Assembly (NCBI RefSeq): GCF_015244705.1
Contig: NZ_JABCQF010000016.1
Coordinates: forward strand, 1-36,100
Direction: 5' to 3'
Source: Gluconobacter potus
GTDB lineage: Bacteria > Pseudomonadota > Alphaproteobacteria > Acetobacterales > Acetobacteraceae
Length of the DNA stretch: 36,100 bases
The notes under the pieces are model-generated. The model searched no databases. It saw only the letters and a list, made by a program, of their open reading frames with translations, and was not told the DNA's origin. Shown piece by piece: positions 32,655 to 36,100 of the stretch. The position numbers and the translations under genes are program-made. How positions within the stretch are numbered: position 1 is the first letter of the stretch; each line of letters opens with the position of its first letter.

Positions 32655-33641
32655 TCACGTATCGAGCTTCCCTAGAAGGGCTGCGTTCTCGATTTCTTTC
32701 AAAAGCGGATGCTCACCGCTTTCGATCGACTCCCGAATGTTCGATGCGCTCTTACTGTCAGAAATTTCTTCGTACAGATCCGTGCAGAGCTTTTTCCATC
32801 CCGGCCAGTAATTGCTCCGTGCGAACTCATTGGAATCCCAAATGTCTTCCCACCACGGCAGGGAGGACAGGTCGTGAAGCAGTGCTGACGGGTTGTGCCA
32901 ACCGTCCTGAAGCTGGCGGTAGGTGCGCTCGCTTGCGATGTGGCTCGTGATTGCGAGATCCGGGGCCAGATCGCACTCGCTGTAGACCTGATAAAGCAGG
33001 TGCCAGACCTGAGTAAGATTACGCAGGGAACTCCGACCGCCCCCGCCCGTGTCCTCGGATACAACGTAAGGCGTGCGGATAACCAGATCCTTGTCGGCCC
33101 ACTGTTTCACCAGGAGCAATCCACCACGTTCGCCGGCGCATCGGATGAACCGGAGCCCCTGAAGGTGTGTTTTTAGGGTTTGGGGGTCTGCATCGAGCAG
33201 CCACAGGACCCCTTGACCGGCATTCTCTGGAATTCGGTCATACTCGCAAAGATATGGGGTGCCCTCGCCATAAGCCAGCCAGTCTGCCGATACCGAGCAG
33301 TAAGCGGCAATGGCCTTGAGTTGGGAAAGGCTGGGCTCAGCTATCCCCTCAATCCATTGTGCAACAGGCGTGACGTGATCTTCTCCGATCGCGTCAGCCA
33401 GGCGCGCGGCGCTATATGGTGGACGTGTCGAGAAAGCGCTGGCCCGACCGTTTTCTGCGAGGGCAATCGCCTGCTGCAAGCGTTGTGAAACTGCCTCGAC
33501 CTGCATCATGGCGGGCTGGTCTGCCCACGCCTTCAGCGCAATTCTCAGTTCGGCTTCGACGGATCGCGCCGATGCGCCGGCCTTGCGCTTCAGAGCACTG
33601 ATAAGAGTATCGTCTAAATTCCTGATTGTCAGACTTGCCAC
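32655..33641 (-). CDS. Ribbon-helix-helix / XRE helix-turn-helix fusion regulator
   Basis: 328 residues with two DNA-binding domains. Residues 1-45 (ASLTIRNLDDTLISALKRKAGASARSVEAELRIAL) are a FitA/VapB-type ribbon-helix-helix. About residues 70-130 form a lambda-repressor-like HTH (YSAARLADAIGEDHVTPVAQWIEGIAEPSLSQLKAIAAYCSVSADWLAYGEGTP). The C-terminal 190 residues have no recognised domain; they contain GLLLVKQWADKDLVIRTPYVV and a Trp-rich stretch LPWWEDIWDSNEFARSNYWPGW. GTG 33641 with AAGGA 6 nt upstream gives the conserved RHH N-terminus. It lies upstream of repA in the same direction; its promoter carries an operator that shares a core with the iterons. A copy-number or maintenance regulator is plausible, but not shown. 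Confidence 0.72.
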   Translation of the reverse strand: MASLTIRNLDDTLISALKRKAGASARSVEAELRIALKAWADQPAMMQVEAVSQRLQQAIALAENGRASAFSTRPPYSAARLADAIGEDHVTPVAQWIEGIAEPSLSQLKAIAAYCSVSADWLAYGEGTPYLCEYDRIPENAGQGVLWLLDADPQTLKTHLQGLRFIRCAGERGGLLLVKQWADKDLVIRTPYVVSEDTGGGGRSSLRNLTQVWHLLYQVYSECDLAPDLAITSHIASERTYRQLQDGWHNPSALLHDLSSLPWWEDIWDSNEFARSNYWPGWKKLCTDLYEEISDSKSASNIRESIESGEHPLLKEIENAALLGKLDT

Positions 33642-33668
33642 GGAATCATCCTTCCTCTCCAAGAAGGA

Positions 33669-33715
33669 TGATTGCACTTAATTGATATCGTAATGCAATC
33701 ATTATATTGATTGCA
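33669..33715. promoter_or_regulatory. Operator/promoter with three TGATTGCA half-sites
   Basis: A palindrome with perfect 8-bp arms TGCAATCA / TGATTGCA occupies 33694-33715. Its 6-bp centre (33701-33706) reads TATAAT on the minus strand, a consensus -10. A third half-site, TGATTGCAC, is at 33669-33677, just inside the leader. A bound repressor would cover the promoter of the fusion regulator. Confidence 0.75.
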
Positions 33716-33833
33716 TCTTATTCACGACCCTGTGAGCCTCTCACACGCCAAACGATACCTCCTTGGTCACTGATATTCGCTCAATGAATGAAGTTTGTTG
33801 CAGGGGTCATGCAGGAAACACTCTGCCTCTGAG

Positions 33834-34139
33834 TTAATCCAGACCAATGGCGAGCGTATAGCCGCGTTTCTGCCGATAACGGACCATTTTCGACAGCGCA
33901 TTTATGGCTGTGCCCTCATCCGGATAGAGATCGAGGCACTGCGATCCCATAGTGCCGATCCGTCCCCACTGCCTTACGAGTGCCGCGCCGCCGAACAAGT
34001 CGGGTTGAACGGACATCGCGTAAAAGCGCCATTCATTCAGCTCCGGTCGAATACGCCGAAGACGTGCCGTAAGCGGGAACAACGCGAGTTGGGCGGCCTT
34101 ATGCAAGGCGGCGGATTTTTTTGGCTGTCTGGATTTCAT
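33834..34139 (-). CDS. WGR-domain protein
   Basis: 101 residues, almost entirely one WGR domain: RRIRPELNEWRFYAMSVQPDLFGGAALVRQWGRIGTMGSQCLDLYPDEGTAINALSKMVRYRQKRGYTLA. The W-G-R triplet is in RQWGRIG. In other proteins the domain binds nucleic acid or sits next to PARP or MolR modules; stand-alone forms are common on alphaproteobacterial plasmids with unknown role. Preceded by a basic arm. Lies downstream of the Abi gene in the same direction. Confidence 0.85.
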   Translation of the reverse strand: MKSRQPKKSAALHKAAQLALFPLTARLRRIRPELNEWRFYAMSVQPDLFGGAALVRQWGRIGTMGSQCLDLYPDEGTAINALSKMVRYRQKRGYTLAIGLD

Positions 34140-34254
34140 GACGGTCCTGCCTATTGGCAGATTCTAGCACCGGACCAGTCGTGAGTACAGAAGAATGACA
34201 GAAGTAGAAGGTTTCTGACGTCGTCTCGGTGAGAGACTTCATTGAGCATACGCA

Positions 34255-35220
34255 TCAGGTCCAGATCGGGAGCGTATTCCAGCCTGCAAGAAACCCGCCC
34301 TGTGTTGCGTTCGCCAAAGGCATGCGCGGAAACGCGATCCAGTGATCTCGCATTCGGCCGCTCCATGATGTACGTGCACTCAGCTTTTTGACGAGATAGC
34401 TTGCGACAGCGGCTGCACCATATACACGGGTTCGTTGCACGGGAGCCGTGCCGATGTGCACCAGTGTCGCCGCTTCGAATGGTTTGGGGACCGCAGGCTG
34501 ATTGACCATGCCGGTGTTCCACAGGCGAGAATGATGCGCACTGAGGTTGCGCACACCAGCGAGGCACCTGATCCAGCTTACGAGCGTATCGGGAAGCAAG
34601 CCGTACTGCTTTGCAATCGTAGAACGATCGTTAGGATGTGCCATTTCCAGAAGCCAGGAAAGGGTGCCAAAATCCCACGTTTCAACGGCCATCCAGATCG
34701 GCAGTTCTGAGCTATACGTGTTGAAAAAAGCCGCTACCCATTCCTCCTGCGATCGGCGGATGGCCTCGTCCGCCTTGTCCAGCCAGACGTCATGACGCGG
34801 CCGCCCAGAATGTTTGAGAATGATGGTTGCGCGACGACTATCGAGAAACTGAACAGAACGGTGCGCCCACGGATTGCGCTTGCCCAACGTGTGCGCGAGA
34901 TCAACCCGCAATGCCACCTCGATCCGCTCGATCGCATCAAGGAACAGAATGCGAAGCTGCTTGTCGAACAGGTAGAGATCGACCGCGTGACGGAACTCGG
35001 CACCAGCCTGGAATTGTGGGCTGCGGATAGTTTTGGAAGAATCAGTGGGATCAGGCACAAGCTGCTGGAAAGTTTCCAGGTAGGGGCAAAGCCGCCCATA
35101 ACCTATTCTGCGCAGATGATCGGTTGCTTTCGCCTGGTCGGTAACTCCTAAGCCCCGTTGTATAAGGAGTGCGACTTGATCGGCGAAACTGAGATGGGGC
35201 TTGGTATAAGGCGGAAGCAT
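34255..35220 (-). CDS. Abi-family (AbiD/AbiF-like) HEPN abortive-infection protein
   Basis: 321 residues from ATG 35220, matching Abi_2 family size. Features include the N-terminal PPYTKPHLSFADQVALLIQRGL and LRRIGYGRLCPYLETF, then FDKQLRILFLDAIERIEVALRVDLAHTLG. The catalytic HEPN-type Rx4H motif lies in GVRNLSAHHSRLWN (Arg224, His229). Such proteins act as RNases that halt growth on phage infection. No AbiF-type partner gene is evident, although regulatory RNA partners are known for some relatives. The start is chosen because the family begins with this motif; an in-frame extension to 35277 contains a Phe run. Confidence 0.88.
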   Translation of the reverse strand: MLPPYTKPHLSFADQVALLIQRGLGVTDQAKATDHLRRIGYGRLCPYLETFQQLVPDPTDSSKTIRSPQFQAGAEFRHAVDLYLFDKQLRILFLDAIERIEVALRVDLAHTLGKRNPWAHRSVQFLDSRRATIILKHSGRPRHDVWLDKADEAIRRSQEEWVAAFFNTYSSELPIWMAVETWDFGTLSWLLEMAHPNDRSTIAKQYGLLPDTLVSWIRCLAGVRNLSAHHSRLWNTGMVNQPAVPKPFEAATLVHIGTAPVQRTRVYGAAAVASYLVKKLSARTSWSGRMRDHWIAFPRMPLANATQGGFLAGWNTLPIWT

Positions 35221-35358
35221 TTGCCTGAAAAAAAAGAAGGCCGCCCCTTGATGTCTTGAACTTGCGTCCATGAACAACAGCGGAGACGGCCGTGTTAGGT
35301 GCGCTTCTATCCCGATACGTGGAGGCCGTCAAGAACAAATAGAGGGCTTACTAATAGC

Positions 35359-35394
35359 GTATCCTCTACCGTATCCTCTGTCGTATCCTCTACC
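35359..35394. repeat. Three 12-bp tandem repeats
   Basis: GTATCCTCTACC, GTATCCTCTGTC, GTATCCTCTACC in direct tandem, followed by a partial GTGTCC. They lie in the region upstream of the Abi gene. On the minus strand one frame reads them as repeated acidic T-V/T-E-D units, but this frame has no other support. Confidence 0.85.
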
Positions 35395-35487
35395 GTGTCC
35401 GGAATCTCTGGCCTCCTCGCAAAAAACGAGCGCTGTGGCGCCAGCGCAGCGATGCCATCGAAACACCTCACTGCAACAGGCTTATCT

Positions 35488-35748
35488 CTAGGATCGTATG
35501 ATGATCTCGATGGATTCTTCCGGCACCCCGAGGAACATCGACAGACTTTTCTTCGCATCACTTATGGAAAGCGGTCGCAAATCGGTGCCGGCCTGACCGA
35601 CTTTCTTCTTTTCCTGTTCGTCCGGAAGACCAGGTTCTGTCAGAGGTACGCGCGCGATCGGCTTATGAGCTATTCCGGCACCAGCTCCCACACGCGAAAC
35701 GGGGCTGCTGGCTTCTTCATCATAGAGTGAAATCCAGATCCCTAGTAT
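35488..35748 (-). CDS. Unidentified small protein, 5' end probably missing
   Basis: The frame is open from 35748 to a stop at 35488, about 86 codons, but contains no ATG; the first usable start is GTG 35691 (67 residues). The C-terminus SISDAKKSLSMFLGVPEESIEIIIRS looks like a genuine conserved domain end, and residues upstream of the GTG (SLYDEEASSPVSRV) also look coding, so the true start may have been lost at a junction near 35748. No family assigned. Confidence 0.5.
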   Translation of the reverse strand: MLGIWISLYDEEASSPVSRVGAGAGIAHKPIARVPLTEPGLPDEQEKKKVGQAGTDLRPLSISDAKKSLSMFLGVPEESIEIIIRS

Positions 35749-35916
35749 TCAGATGAAAATTTTCTGGCGTCTTGGCTGAAGCGCGCGCTGCGTGCCCGGT
35801 TCGGTGCTGTGGTGAAAGAACCTGTTCCCGATACTCTTTTGTCTCTTCTTTCCGAGGTACCAGAAAGTGAGAAACCCGAAAATCAGGCGGACAGTGCGTT
35901 ACCTCGGCGCGAGTAA
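35746..35916 (+). pseudogene. NepR-like anti-sigma factor fragment
   Basis: A 56-codon open stretch starting right after TAG 35743-35745, with no ATG or good GTG at its head. It contains WLKRALRARFGAVVKEPVPDTLLSLLSEVPE, which resembles the NepR core pattern (L-R-x2-[FY]-x2-V-x-EP[VI]PD-x2-L-x-LL). NepR sequesters the EcfG sigma factor in the alphaproteobacterial general stress response. The lack of a start suggests loss of the first few codons. No ecfG or phyR seen in the window. Confidence 0.45.
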
Positions 35917-35996
35917 GTCGAAATCAATTCCCGCTCACATAGTCGACCGGCAATTTCTTACGGATAAGACCGGGTTTATGGTAGCAACGGGCTCTG

Positions 35997-36100
35997 TTGC
36001 ACAATTCGTCCATTGTGCGTGCCGAAGCCATTCAGGACTTTGTCTTACGTGACAGGCTGTGTGAGGGGGACCCCGAGCGCCGTGAAGCGATTGAGTATGG
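35997..36100 (+). CDS. Partial unidentified gene at the right edge
   Basis: From TTG 35997 the frame stays open to the end of the window and reads like real protein: SIVRAEAIQDFVLRDRLC then EGDPERREAIEYG. A GTG a few codons in is an alternative start. Too short to identify. Confidence 0.3.
   Translation, partial: MHNSSIVRAEAIQDFVLRDRLCEGDPERREAIEY

Noticed and set aside
35989-36003. IS6-like terminal repeat (GGGCTCTGTTGCAC)
   Set aside because: Resembles IS6/IS26-group ends, but the following bases do not encode an IS6 transposase start and a different open frame begins there. The element cannot be confirmed from the window.

Overview
The window looks like part of a conjugative plasmid from an acetic acid bacterium (Acetobacteraceae: Acetobacter, Gluconobacter, Komagataeibacter or a relative). 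The evidence is the alphaproteobacterial character of the proteins, an iteron plus RepA-type replicon, a complete VirB/VirD4 type IV secretion operon, and a dense set of IS and transposon remnants. Organism and replicon type are inferences from protein flavour; there is no rRNA or tRNA to confirm them.

Region 1 (1-5340) is a zinc-starvation island on the minus strand. Downstream of a near-consensus Zur box at about 5105-5127 lie folE, hisI, a COG0523 metallochaperone (zigA type), a class III alcohol dehydrogenase, a gamma-carbonic anhydrase, a broken unidentified gene and cysS. cysS is cut by an IS5-family element that runs off the left edge. All are second-copy versions of zinc enzymes or their chaperone. 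Two have lost zinc ligands: the dehydrogenase lacks two of the four structural-zinc cysteines, and HisI has Asp in place of the Cys of its DCDxD motif. This fits a backup set of zinc-sparing paralogues released by Zur when zinc is short. A second gene diverges from the same box and is cut by the next element.

Region 2 (5341-10002) is a Tn3-family transposon with near-perfect 46-bp ends, divergent tnpR and tnpA around a res region, and one passenger: a membrane-anchored LuxR-type HTH protein with a DUF4019-like tail, coupled to tnpR by a 4-bp overlap. It has no target duplication and different truncated genes at its two ends, so the flanks have been rearranged.

Region 3 (10003-17000) is a metabolic and electrophile-stress block made of small regulator-enzyme pairs: truncated MFS pump plus isochorismatase-like hydrolase with a divergent TetR; an AraC regulator next to an O-methyltransferase; an Old Yellow Enzyme; an ArsR regulator; and an AcuI/YhdH-type reductase with its own TetR. 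Palindromic operators are visible at both TetR promoters.

Region 4 (17159-29174) is a complete T4SS operon on the minus strand, transcribed orf120-virB1-B2-B3-B4-B5-eexN-like-B6-B7-B8-B9-B10-B11-virD4. The VirB7 lipoprotein is only 56 aa. No relaxase, oriT or par genes are visible, so these must lie elsewhere or be supplied in trans.

Region 5 (29175-36100) is the replication and maintenance end: a serine recombinase with res-like motifs, a small basic protein, a nested inverted-repeat structure, nine 17-bp iterons with a DnaA box, repA, a ribbon-helix-helix/XRE fusion regulator whose promoter carries the same 8-9 bp core as the iterons, a WGR-domain protein, an Abi-family HEPN protein, and fragments of small genes including a NepR-like C-terminus.
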